64,000 bases of DNA, taken from Dichomitus squalens LYAD-421 SS1 (lineage: Eukaryota; Basidiomycota; Agaricomycetes; Polyporales; Polyporaceae). A model generated the notes under the pieces. The model was given only the letters and a program-made list of their open reading frames with translations. It searched no databases and was not told where the DNA came from. Position 1 is the first letter of the stretch. Each line of letters begins with the position of its first letter. The stretch spans positions 124,001 to 188,000 of the forward strand of contig NW_006766904.1 of NCBI RefSeq assembly GCF_000275845.1, read 5' to 3'. Of the stretch, positions 11,261 to 22,098 are shown one piece after another. Both the position numbers and the translations under genes were made by a program.

Positions 11261-14042
11261 TCAGTCATCCAGGATCTCGTCTTCACCTTCCCGTGCCTGT
11301 GGACAACGCGAGTCAGCACATTGCTCCATACATCCTCTTCCCAGCGCCCGCCCACCCACCCAACCGTGAACGGTGCGCTACAGTTAGTCCGGGAGCGGAG
11401 CCGCACGGGGACTGCCGGCGAGTGCGGAGACGACAGGTACGGAGACGAACATGGAAATGAGACGCACCTTCTCGACAAGCTTCCTGCGCTTCTCTCTAGC
11501 CTTACGCTGCACTTTTACGTACCGCCCCAGGGGCGTGTCGTCGACCTTCCCTCTCAGGTCGTCCTCCCATCGCTCAACCTCGCCGAGCTTACCAGGAGCG
11601 AAGAGCACGCCTTTACGCCTCTGCTCAATCCACTTCGCGCTCTCTTCCACGCGCTCCACGAGGGTCTTTGCGAGTCCGGCCTCTTTAGACTTCGAACCCT
11701 TGCCCAGGGCGTTCTTGGAACCTTTGATGGACTTTCGAAGGAGCAGGACGATGGGTATAGTCACTTCAGGGAAGCCAATGCTTCCGTGCACGGGTGGGCT
11801 TGCGAGGTACTCGGCGAGGAGGAACGCACTCTCCTCCGCGAGGCCTTCGTTGTAGACGCGCGTCTTGAGATACTGCTGAGGAGCACGAATGTGTGTTTCG
11901 ATATCGAATGGGCGTAGCGTCGACGCCTTCGGTTTCGACGAGGCGGACAGTGTGGATGTAAGAATTGGTAGAAGATAGGGAGCAAGGGGGACGTATGTAT
12001 GCGTATGCCTCGTGAGATGAAGAATGGAGCGAACGACGTGGAGGTGGAAGGGGAACGAGCGTGCGTTGCGGATGAGTCTGGTAGAAGGTCAGATGTGAGC
12101 TTGGAGGCAAGTTAGAGTGAAGACACTGGCATACCTGGCAGCTCCGAGTGCAACCTGCACGAGAGGGTAAATGAGCGCCTGCAGCTCGCTCTCCTGCCCG
12201 CCGCGCTCCAAAAGCGTCCCTTTCCCGCACGCGCGTGCAATGACAATAGCCCAGAAGTCGATGCAGTGGACGTACTGCCAATTGTACACTTGCTTGTACG
12301 CCTCCTTCGTTTTCGTCTTCATGCTATTCCTCAAGTGGACAGCGAGCTGACGAATATATCCAAACGCATGTTGGTAGGACGCGGCGTGGTCCGCGCAGAA
12401 GAGCTCGCTTGCCGAATTCTTCATGAGGTTTATCGAGGGAAGGGTGTGGGCACTGGTCGACTTGCATGACCGGACCAATGTCAGGTAGGTGCTCTACCAA
12501 GGTAATTCGCTTGTGAGACCGAGACCACGACGAGCTGTAAACCCAATGCTTGCTTACCTTAAGTACACTTTCCAAAACCGATTCATCTGTTACCGCTGCG
12601 AGCCGCCGCACGGACAGGAATGCGGAAATCCGCACGCTATCTTCTGCGGTCGCCCAGTAGTCTAGGCAAGTCTAATCAACGCAACAAGTCAAAAACTGTA
12701 CGAACAAATGGACTGAGAGCGAACACACCTTAAGGTAGAGCTTCACCGTTTTTCGACTGCTCGTCACATACGGTACTAGCTTTGCGGTCTCGCTAAGTGC
12801 CAGACGTAGCATGTCATTATCGGAGATTTGGCTCATGAGGTGTAGAACGTTATGGAAGTAAGACAAGATGAGCTTTTGCAAGGTCTTCCATTTTTTCGTC
12901 TGTGTGGGAGCCTTGCTATAGAGGCATACTACCATCAAAATGAGGCAAGCTGAAGAGAACACATAATTCCGTACAATTTGCCGTTTGGTAACGTCCGTGA
13001 AGGGCATTGGTGCTCGAGCACTACTGGTGTATAGCGGAGGGCGGTCGTGACGAGCTTGTTATAGACTTGTAAGATGTTAGTCAAAGTCTGCGATTGAATC
13101 CCAGAAAACATAATTCACCTGATGAGTTGTCTATCCTCCAAGAGAGTACTTGATCCTCCTCGCTCATATGTACTGCCGACCGGAAAGCAATCAGCAGCTT
13201 CCTGAGTGCCTTCAAGGACCGATGCTAAAATGGAGACAATGAGGGGTGGCCATACACTGCATTAAGCAAGACGGTACGTACGTCGAGTAATGCCTTCTGC
13301 CATCGCTGAAGCACCTCTTTAGTGAGCACAGGGGTTCTGTCTTCTTCCATCACGTCTTCATCTTCCTCGCCCTCTTCCACCTCACCGTTAAGCTTGAAGT
13401 TCAACAGCTCCTGGTCGTTCTCTTGGAGATATTTGTAGAACTCGGGATCCTTCTCGGCTAGTTTTGAGAGCTCCAGAAGGTGCGCCTCGCCTTCGTCTAA
13501 CAGCCATATTTGGATTGAATGACGTTTGAAGGTGAACGGTGAATGCGCATACCTTCAAGGTCGTCTACATCCGCGAAGGACTCATTGTCGTCCGCGTCAA
13601 CCGAGCCAGCATCATCCTCGTCCTCATCCTCGTCCAAGCCGTCATGTCCGCTCTATCCACCAGACAGTTGGCTTCAGGCTAAACAGCGCGTACGTTGAGT
13701 ATTGACTTACGACCTCATCGTCATCATCACTACTTCCTTGCATGAAGCCGCCGCCAAGGAAGTCATCCACAGACATTTTGTTGAATCTACTCCGATTCAT
13801 GTCAACGAAATTTACAACACCGTGTCAAACATTTCTTACTTTCCAGAAGGCCCTTCGGCCTCGTCTTCTTTGTCTTCACTGACATCTGAATCCTTGGCTA
13901 CTTGTTTACCCTTGCCCTTGGTGGCTTGCCTCTTTTCCGCCTTTTTCTTGATGTCCCGGTGCTTCCGACGGGCCTGGATGGTTTTCTTCAGCTGTCCGCT
14001 CGCAGCAAACTTCCTCGTAGATTTGACAGCCTTTTTCCCCAT
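11261..14042 (-). CDS. NOC2: nucleolar complex protein 2 (ribosome biogenesis)
   Basis: Eleven exons give 698 residues: 13840-14042, 13711-13786, 13553-13652, 13282-13496, 13119-13224, 12975-13065, 12729-12915, 12558-12671, 12135-12493, 11468-12077, 11261-11296. The length is close to yeast Noc2 (about 710). The N-terminus is basic (MGKKAVKSTRKFAASGQLKK), followed by acidic runs, then the Noc2 helical repeat core with segments such as VYNKLVTTALRYTPVV and KTLQKLILSYFHNVLHL, and a block around NWQYVHCIDFWAIVIA. Noc2 binds Noc1 and later Noc3 and escorts pre-60S particles from nucleolus to nucleoplasm. The last coding exon is only 36 nt and ends REGEDEILDD, behind a 171-nt intron. It is divergent from the MLKL-like gene, with 665 bp between the two starts. 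Confidence 0.95.
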
Positions 14043-14707
14043 GTTTCGAAGCACCAAGGAGCGGGAACAAGGAAAGGGAGATGAGGGACAGAGCTAGGAC
14101 AGTGAACCGAAAGTTTCTTCGCTCAGCCAAGGATTGAGCCCCTAGATCGAGGTTGAGGTTCCGAATTTGGCTGCGGTAGGCGCCAACAGGTCTTCTGCAA
14201 GGGGCAGACACACCAAGTCTCGAGCGTTGAGACGTTGAAACACCAACATGAATGTTATACCGTCCAAAAGGCTTCAGTTTCAGATCTGATATCAAGCAGA
14301 GTTTCTATCAACATGACATTCTTTTCCATCTCAGCGACCCCAGCTTTGTCGTATACCGGCTTGGCGGGGACGGCTGTCCGCTTGCGTCAGTACAGCGCGG
14401 TAAGTCGTCCTTGAGCTTCTCCAAACGCTGCTCGCTCATAGGTCATGCACCAGAATCAGCATTAACTTGTGTGTGTGCAAGCGTAACAGACGAATGTCTG
14501 TAGCATCGACGTCGATGACATTGAGCGATGGCGTGGGAATACCGTCACCACTCACCTCCTTGACAGTCGTGTCTTTCGTCTGTACAATCTCTGGGACTGG
14601 CAGATGGCAGATCCGAACCCTATATCATGTAGCCATCCTTTATAAGCCTCTAGCCAGAACACCCTGTTCGTGCCTGCACCCCCCGGGTTCAGGTCCCCAG
14701 TGCCAAG
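14043..14707. other. divergent promoter region of NOC2 and the MLKL-like gene
   Basis: 665 bp between two start codons on opposite strands. A TATA-like element for the plus-strand gene is at 14641. No additional gene is seen. Confidence 0.6.
14641..14646 (+). promoter_or_regulatory. TATA-like box of the MLKL-like gene
   Basis: TATAAG lies 67 bp upstream of the ATG at 14708. Confidence 0.45.
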
Positions 14708-17700
14708 ATGCCGCTCACCAGATACATCTCAATCCGCTCGAGGCTCTCGACAGACGACGCGCTTAGTGCCCTAATCACAGCCTCTTCTGTAACACGGGAC
14801 CTGTCAGATATGCTACAGTTCACTCCTGCGAAAGCGGCAGCGTCGGTACTGCTGCTGATCTTCCAGACTATACAGGTATGTTATTCCCCATTCAAAGTGT
14901 AGCCGACTAAAGAGGCTTCTCCCCATCTTTCAGACTATCCAGACGAACAAGCATGATTGTCATCGCCTAGCACGTCGGTGCCTATCCTTGTTAGTAGACA
15001 TGCGCGACCAACTCGCAGACAACTGGGACGCGGCACCCCCTTCGTTGATCAAAGCAATGAAGAAGTTCGAGGAGTAAGCGTCAGGTTCTCTAGACGGTGT
15101 TGGGTAGCGCTAACGTCGGAAGTGGTATATCAGAACTTTACAGGAGATTTACGAGTTTATGAAGCTGGCAGCTGAGCAGAAGTGGGGAAAACGCTTCATG
15201 CGGAAAACGACCATCGAGAATGCTATAGCTGACTATAATGCTGCGCTTGACGACGCGGCACGAGCATTTCAGGTGCGCTCAGCTCGACGCGACATGCCTG
15301 CTTATTTCACGCTGAGATTCATCTAGATCGCTACCCTTATCAATATTCACCTGGCAGTTGGAGATGCAACGCCTAATAAAGGGGAGGCTGTCAGTGCACC
15401 TACTACAGTCTCCGTTGGCAGTCGCAGGACAGAAGTAGTGCAACAATCGGCAACTCTCCCGCCATACACCTCTTCAAGGACAGAAGTCATGACTGATGTG
15501 CAAGTGCTCACTGCATCTCCAGCTCCGACCCGCTCAGCGACCGTACGTGGTTGGCGCTCCCCTCGAACTGTATGCACACTGATGTCGGAGTTCTGCTGAC
15601 ACGCCCCAGACGACCTCGGTCGCCATTACCTCACGCTCTAACTCGAGCGGACAGTCCACACGCAGCGCTCTTTCGCCTTTGTCTTCGATTGACCTCATCG
15701 ACCTCTCGAGCCCGGCGAGCACTGACTTCGACTGCGCCGAAGTTGATTCACCGCGCATGCTCATCTCATTTGGATCGGTTGAAGAGGAACTCCTCGAAAC
15801 GATAGACGAGGGAGATCGGGAAGAAGAAACCGTGATAAATGAGCATCATGGCGTCAGTCACATCAACCGCTTCGGAGTCGTCGCGCTAGCTCACCCGACC
15901 TCTCAGTTCAATAGATATCATCAGTCACAGTTCCGTATGAAGGGAAAGTCGCGAACGATCAAAGAGGGGTGGTGGGCTGGCGCGTTAGAAGGAGATATCA
16001 ATGGCCAGAAGTCGGTCATGTTACGCTATGAAGGGGAAAGGAAGAGTGCCGTGAAGGTTAGCCACCATTGAAATCGACATCCTCTCGCATGGCCCGGCTG
16101 ACTATCCTGCAGCGATTCATCAGGGATGTCAAGGTGCTTCAGAACGTATAGTGAGTGACGGACAGACATTCGCACGCTACAGTGCAGATCTAACTTCTTG
16201 AAGCCACCCGAATCTACCACAGCTCGTAGGCTATTCGAATGACGAGACTCCCACGCCGTTCATATTGCTCGCCAACGGTTTGTAGTCTTCTATACCGATG
16301 CCCAGGTACCGGGCAATGACTCCTAGACATTTCCAGTACAGACCCGCTTACCGCAAGCGCTGCTGCTCGACTCTCTCAAAAACGCTAGCCTTGCTAGATG
16401 CGCCCAACTTTTGCTTCAATTTGTAAGTTCCACGCGTCTCGTGCTCAATCTGTCGGCTGACGTGCAAGTAGTATCGGGATACTTTGGTACGCTCGATGCA
16501 ATTTGCCCCGTCTGATTCTCGTGTCGTCTGATGCGCAGGGTGTGTCCAGGATGCAGCGCTCTATTACCAACGGCAACTAAACCTATCCGATTCGAAATTG
16601 CAAGACTATGTCGAGGTATGTGTTCTCCGTGATATGACCTATAACGTGCGCCATGTGACTAATTTTTTCACAGACTGCGAGCTATAGAATAGACATGGAG
16701 CAGTCAGTCATCATGGGCCTCCCGCCTCCAGAGATTGACGGAGTGGTGTCATGGAGGAACTATGGCGTCGCCCATTCTATACGTAATATCTACCTGAAGG
16801 TCAGTCATACCATTGGCGTATCATGCTCGCGTGGAATGAGATTATCGCATCCAGCTCCTACCTAATGACGGTCTACTGCCAAAGCAACCGGTCGACACGA
16901 GCGACGAGAGCAGTAGGTTCACCCGACTTTTCTATCTCGAACTCTCATGGACATCTATACAGCATCAATCGAGATGCAAAGCAGACTCAACCACCTCACT
17001 GTCCTCGCTCGCATGATTCTGCCGAGTCTCGATAACGTCTCTATCGTGCGTGAAAGGTTACACAAACTGCTCGGCAACATGCACGACGAGTACGACGACG
17101 AGGAAGAACCCCTCGAGATTCAGCCTATGTCCCTGCGGCAGATCCGTCACGCCGCAATCTCCATCGGTGCTCATCAAGCAACGTGGCATGAGAACACCGG
17201 TATCCCTCCGAATAAGTTCTCCGTGGGAGACCTCGGGTACATACCCAAGGGTGATGGAGAGCAAATGGATTGGAGCAATTTCGTCGCAATCTGCAATGTT
17301 TTGACCGAAGACACGGCCAAATTCGAGGTCTCCAGTGTCGCAGGGGCAAAGCAAGGAGGATGGCACAACGGCCGTCACCAATGGGACGAGTTAGCATCAT
17401 TCGAGCTGCCTGGCGGGGTGCATGGGTGTGTGTGGTGAACACTTTCATAACCGACCCGGCTCACCTCGTTTCCCGCAGTTGGACAATAGTTGTGCCGCCA
17501 GAGGCCGATTACACCGTCGATGTCGTACATTCGACGGAGATTGTACGTGTCCCCGACGCATGGAGATATCTCCTCGATGCCGGCAAGGATTTGGCGAAAA
17601 AACATGGTGTTCAGCCCGAAGACCTGATACTCAGTTCGTCGGGTCGACTTACACATTCTCCTGATCAGGTGCTGACCATTCCTCGCGCAGTCACTCGTGC

Positions 17701-18179
17701 CGGAACGGATCAGCGATTCAAGATTCGTGACCTTCGCCAGGTACAATATTGGTCGGCATCTCACGCTCCCGCTATACGCGGATTTCACCAACCACAATTC
17801 GGCGGGCACCATTTCCATCATGGCCAAGGAATGGGCTTCGGGGGACATGGACAATTTGGACATCAGCCCTTCGGCAGCCAAGCAGGAGACCCGCGGAGAC
17901 TCGTCCCGGGGCAGGATCTAGCGCCCAAGATTTTCTATCTGTTCACGTCCAGCAAAAAGGATCATGAGCCATACTTCTCTCTGACGCCGATGCACACGCC
18001 TCGCCCATCGAACGAGAAACCTCCTCAGCTGAACCCTAGCGTGGTGCGATGTTTCGCATCGTTGGATATGTGGGTCGTCATAATCATCCAGTGTTGATGA
18101 CAGCTGCTGACGCGGCGACGTTAGGACATGGGGTTTCCTCAACTATGTTCAGCTGCATGCGGAGGACTTCACAGAGTGA
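14708..18179 (+). CDS. protein with MLKL-type N-terminal helical bundle and degenerate kinase-like region
   Basis: Fifteen exons join in one frame of 893 residues: 14708-14875, 14934-15073, 15134-15272, 15327-15542, 15610-16056, 16113-16150, 16204-16277, 16337-16422, 16472-16486, 16550-16615, 16674-16799, 16855-16912, 16963-17425, 17479-18069, 18125-18179. Residues about 15-160 form a helical region with the pattern seen in agaricomycete proteins annotated with the MLKL N-terminal (four-helix, HeLo-like) domain, including LLLIFQTIQTIQTNKHDC and an EQKWGKRFMRKTTIENA block. A Ser/Thr-rich linker follows. Around residues 330-430 a kinase N-lobe-like stretch appears (helix C to beta-4 segment VLQNVYHPNLPQLVGYS), but no HRD or DFG motif is found, so catalysis is unlikely. 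The C-terminal part holds a His/Gly-rich linker and a conserved end (IFYLFTSSKKDHEPYFSL ... WGFLNYVQLHAEDFTE). In animals MLKL executes necroptosis; the role in fungi is inference. A 57-nt in-frame GT..AG segment at 17634-17690 may be a further intron (874 residues). Confidence 0.82.
16472..16486 (+). other. 15-nt microexon of the MLKL-like gene
   Basis: The exon encodes only YRDTL. It is flanked by a canonical AG acceptor and GT donor and is needed to keep the frame between exons 8 and 10. Confidence 0.7.
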
Positions 18180-18991
18180 TGTACTATTGGTGGTGTATGA
18201 CTTTTTGTAATAGTGAGCAAACCCCTCCCATTTTCAACAATCGCACTGCCCAGGAAAGACACAACCTTAGGTCACGTTCAAAGGTCGTCGTCTCGCCGGC
18301 CGGAGCCTGGGGCACCGCAAGTCGTAACTCCGGTCGGCGTGGGCGGCTAGCGAACACGATTAGCCTAATTCGTGGTTTGTCGCAAGCCTGTGACCATGAA
18401 GACGAATGACTTTGTATGTATAGTGTTTTTCAAAGGCTTTCCCTGTGTTACCATTCGCATCATTCGCGGTAGGGTTGACAGCGGCCATTACGGCATGGAC
18501 AATCTACTCTTCCTGGCCTAGGGCTCCTAAGCCGCCCTAGCATCAGACTGCGACTTTCTATGTCCCCCGCATGTGTGACGATGTTCACACAACTTCGACA
18601 GCTGTATGGAGGTATGGGTTCATTGGGCCCCTCCGGAAGCGCCACGACGGTCCTGACAAAAGTATCGGTGTCCGTAGGGTGTACCATCACTCCGCCAAAT
18701 GGTCAACTGCACGACCCCCACGAGACCGCTTGAATTGCCGATCGTCAACGTGCTATCGCCGCATGTGTCGGGACATCATAAGAGACTATCGCAGCCCCGA
18801 GAATACTTACGTGAATACTGGCGTATCACAGGCGCGTGGTTGGAGATAAGGCGGTGTGGGGTAGCCCGCGCCTACCTGCGAAGCAGTTCAAAAACTTCGC
18901 GAACCCATGACCTCGGCCAGACCCTTTACTCCCGCTTTTCTCAGCGGTGTCAACTTGACATCTCTTGTATCCCCAGAGCTACGCATCCGGG
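18180..18991. other. intergenic, no gene seen
   Basis: 812 bp between the MLKL-like gene and the permease. It could contain a short non-obvious first exon of the permease, because an AG acceptor-like sequence lies just upstream of its ATG, but none can be proven. Confidence 0.5.
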
Positions 18992-21415
18992 ATGTCCGAG
19001 ACGGGGAAGCAGCGACAGAAGACCGCGATTGAGCTCGCAGACCAGGAGCTTCTCGCGAACTTGGGCTACAAGCAGGAGTTTCAGAGAGCCTTCACAGGAC
19101 TGGAGGTGAGTGCTACTCCGATGCCCCAGTCGCTTAATCGATGGCGTCCTACCCACGACCTCCTATCCTTTCACAGTCTTCTAACTGACCATGCCAGACG
19201 TTTGGTATCGCATTCAGTATCATTGGTCTGCTACCATCCATTGCGTAGGTTCATAGGCTATCTTGGATAGCCTGTACTAATAACATTCTCAGCTCGGTGC
19301 TCGTAGACTCGATACCAAACGGCGGTCCTCCGGCGATGGTTTGGGGTGTAAGTCTGTCTAACAATTGCCTATGGGACATGTTCGGCTGACCGGTGTCTCG
19401 TACTCATGTAGTGGCTAGTCGCCAGTATCTTCATTCTTCTTGTCGGGATGGCCATGGCAGAATTAGCCTCAGCAGCACCTACTTCTGGAGGAGTCAGTGA
19501 GAGGCTTCGGCTGCTGTCATTACATCATTTGACGTAATCCTCCGCTCCAGCTATACTTCTGGACACATTCGTTGTCATCTCCAAGATATCGCAATCTACT
19601 CGCTTGGATTGTAGGTTGTACGTGAAGCCCACCGCAACGACTACCCATCGCCTCAGTTGACCGACTATTCTCCCGTCCTTGCAGATGCGAACACGATTGG
19701 TTCCGTTGCCGCGGTCGCCTCTATCGATTGGGGATGCGCCGTCCAGATTATCGCCGCGGCGAGTATCGGTTCCGGCCAAACCTTCTCTGGGACGAATGCA
19801 CAAACCTTGTACGCCCGCGATCTGTTTCTCTGCTATTGCGAACTAATTCCGATTCTGAACATAGTGGCGTGTACTGCGCAGTCGTACTTTCGCATGCCGT
19901 TCTCTGCTGCTTCGGAACGCGAATCCTGGCTCGACTCCAGACGGTCTACGTGTTTCTCAACGTCGTGTGCGTGAAGCCAATCTTCGCTTGTTGCGTAAGC
20001 TAGACACTCATGTCGACATTTACCCAGGTTGTGCCTAGCAGTGATCATCGCACTCCCTGCAGCAACGCCCAAAGAGTTTAGGAATAGCGCATCGTTCGCA
20101 CTTGGTGGTTTCTCCAATGGTTTGTGGGGTATCCCTCACCAGGCTCCGCTCGTTACTCAGGCGTATACCACAGTGAGCGGCTGGCCCAACGGTTTCGCCT
20201 TCATACTGAGCTTCCTTTCGCCGTTGTGGACGATATGTAAGTAATTGGATGTCAGCAGGTGAAATTACTGTCTCATCATGACTGCAGGCTCCTTCGACTC
20301 CAGTGTTCACATCAGTGAGGAGGCATCAAATGCCGCAGTAGCGGTGCCATGGGCAATTGTTTACGCCATCGGGATCGCCGGCGTGCTTGGTTGGGGTGAG
20401 TGACATGTCATAATACGGGCCAAATGCAAAATCACTGACGTTGCTCGAAGCCATTAATATGGCGCTGGCCTTCTGTATGGGCACCGATCTAGACGCAATT
20501 CTGAGCAGTCCTATCGGACAGCCCATGGCGTCTATATTCTTCAACAGCTTCGGTCAGAATGGCACGCTCGCGATTTGGGCGGTTGTAGTCGTTGTGCAGT
20601 ATGCGTTTCCTGCTTTCCCCCTGGCCTCACACAGGCTGATCGCTTATTCTGTCTCACGCCCAGGTACATGATGGGCTCCAGTATGCTCCTCGCTGCATCC
20701 CGTCAATCGTTCGCGTTCTCTCGGGACGGCGCTCTCCCCTTCTCTGGCTGGCTATACCGCATGAACGGCTACACCAGAACCCCCGTCAATACCGTCTGGT
20801 TCGTTGCGGTCCTCGCTATGCTCTTAGGACTACTCGCCTTCGCCGGCACGTCCGCTATCAACGCCGTCTTCGCGCTATCAGTGACTGCGCTTTACGTCGG
20901 TGGGTAACCTACAATATGCAAGGGTAACCTAGATAGTAGCCGATCGGCTGACGTTGTGCTCCATTTCTCCTGGATAGCTTACTCCATTCCAATTGCTGCG
21001 CGGTTCCTAGGTGAGAATGACTTCACTCCTGGGCCGTTCAATCTAGGCCGTTTCGGTCTGCCAGTGGCGGTCATCGCTGTCCTTTGGATGACATTCATGG
21101 GTACTGTGTTCTTGTTCCCAACAACCCCAGGACCAGCGGTCGCCGATATGAACTACACCGTTGTGAGCGCTCAGCAAATATTATGGCTTGCTTCACAACT
21201 CTGACGAATGTATTACTCCTAAGGTTGTGTTAGGAGGCGTACTATTCCTGTCCCTTGTGTGGTACTACTTCCCTGTGTACGGAGGGGTTCATTGGTTTAC
21301 TGGGCCCGTGCGGACAGTCTCGAAGGACACGCCGGAGGGATCAGAGAGGCCGTCGACCTCCATCTCTTTAGAGGAGAGGAAGAATCGTGTAGCGGTCAAC
21401 CAGCAGGATGTATAA
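18992..21415 (+). CDS. APC-superfamily amino acid/choline-type permease
   Basis: Fourteen exons give 536 residues: 18992-19105, 19198-19244, 19293-19347, 19412-19492, 19551-19614, 19685-19808, 19865-19966, 20028-20119, 20174-20236, 20288-20395, 20451-20598, 20664-20899, 20978-21162, 21224-21415. The N-terminal FTGLETFGIAFSIIGLLPS block, the E-x-ASAAPTSGG-YFW motif after the second hydrophobic segment and about twelve hydrophobic segments mark the fungal amino acid/choline transporter (ACT) family that includes GABA permease Uga4 and choline transporter Hnm1. It is expected in the plasma membrane or vacuole membrane, moving its substrate with a cation. HISEEASNAAVAVPWAI is the usual conserved loop of the family. 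The substrate cannot be read from sequence. The tail is hydrophilic and Ser-rich, typical of regulation by phosphorylation or endocytosis. Confidence 0.9.
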
Positions 21416-22098
21416 GCAACTCGGAGATATATGCACGTCTGCTTGACGTAGTACATGGGCGTTGTAACATATTTCTTGCTTTGTCTTGTTGAAGGACGTC
21501 GTCCGGCATTATCTCCCCACTTGTAGTATACACCGACGCCTTCATATCAGCCCTGTCAGCTAGTTCGAGTACAGCACTGAAAAATGCACATGAGACATGG
21601 CGACGCATCTGCCGGCACGGCTGCAGGCCTAGGAGGAACGGAAGAGGTTAGTACTACTAATGCACAGCGTTTCATGTGTTGACAGCCTCCTTCGCAATTG
21701 AATTTACCTCAATTTCCGCTGCTTATGGAGTGAGACATGTGGCTTCGTCATGACCTGGGTGACCGTGATGGCTGACGACACCAACGTTTGAGCTCTGGTG
21801 GCTGACTGCGGCCTGCTAGAAGGGGAGCGCCTCGAGCCGGGCCGGGAGACGGACGGGCGTTTGGTGACGCAAGCGTGACGGATTGGGTCACTCCTGCCCG
21901 AGGCCCGTCGGGCTGCAGCCTCAGCTCATCCTTGCTTCGTCCACACCCACCACTGCCCCCGCTTTCCCCCGCAACGACGGCCAGGAGCCGCTGCAGTACG
22001 CCTCAGACCTGACCCGTAAACTCCGGCTGCCTTCCGTACATTGTCTACGCCTCTCGCGCCCCAGCCACCGCTTGCAAGGGCACTAGAACTCAATCAAG
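21416..22098. other. intergenic, no gene seen
   Basis: 683 bp downstream of the permease and upstream of the kinase; the last 250 bp are pyrimidine-rich, typical of a fungal promoter and leader. Confidence 0.6.

Noticed and set aside
16913..16962. Apparent frameshift in the MLKL-like gene
   Set aside because: A 50-nt GTAGGT..ATACAG intron restores the frame exactly.
17697..17921. Alternative frame reading YNIGRHLTLPLYADFTNHNS
   Set aside because: The His/Gly-rich frame is continuous with conserved sequence on both sides; this one is not.
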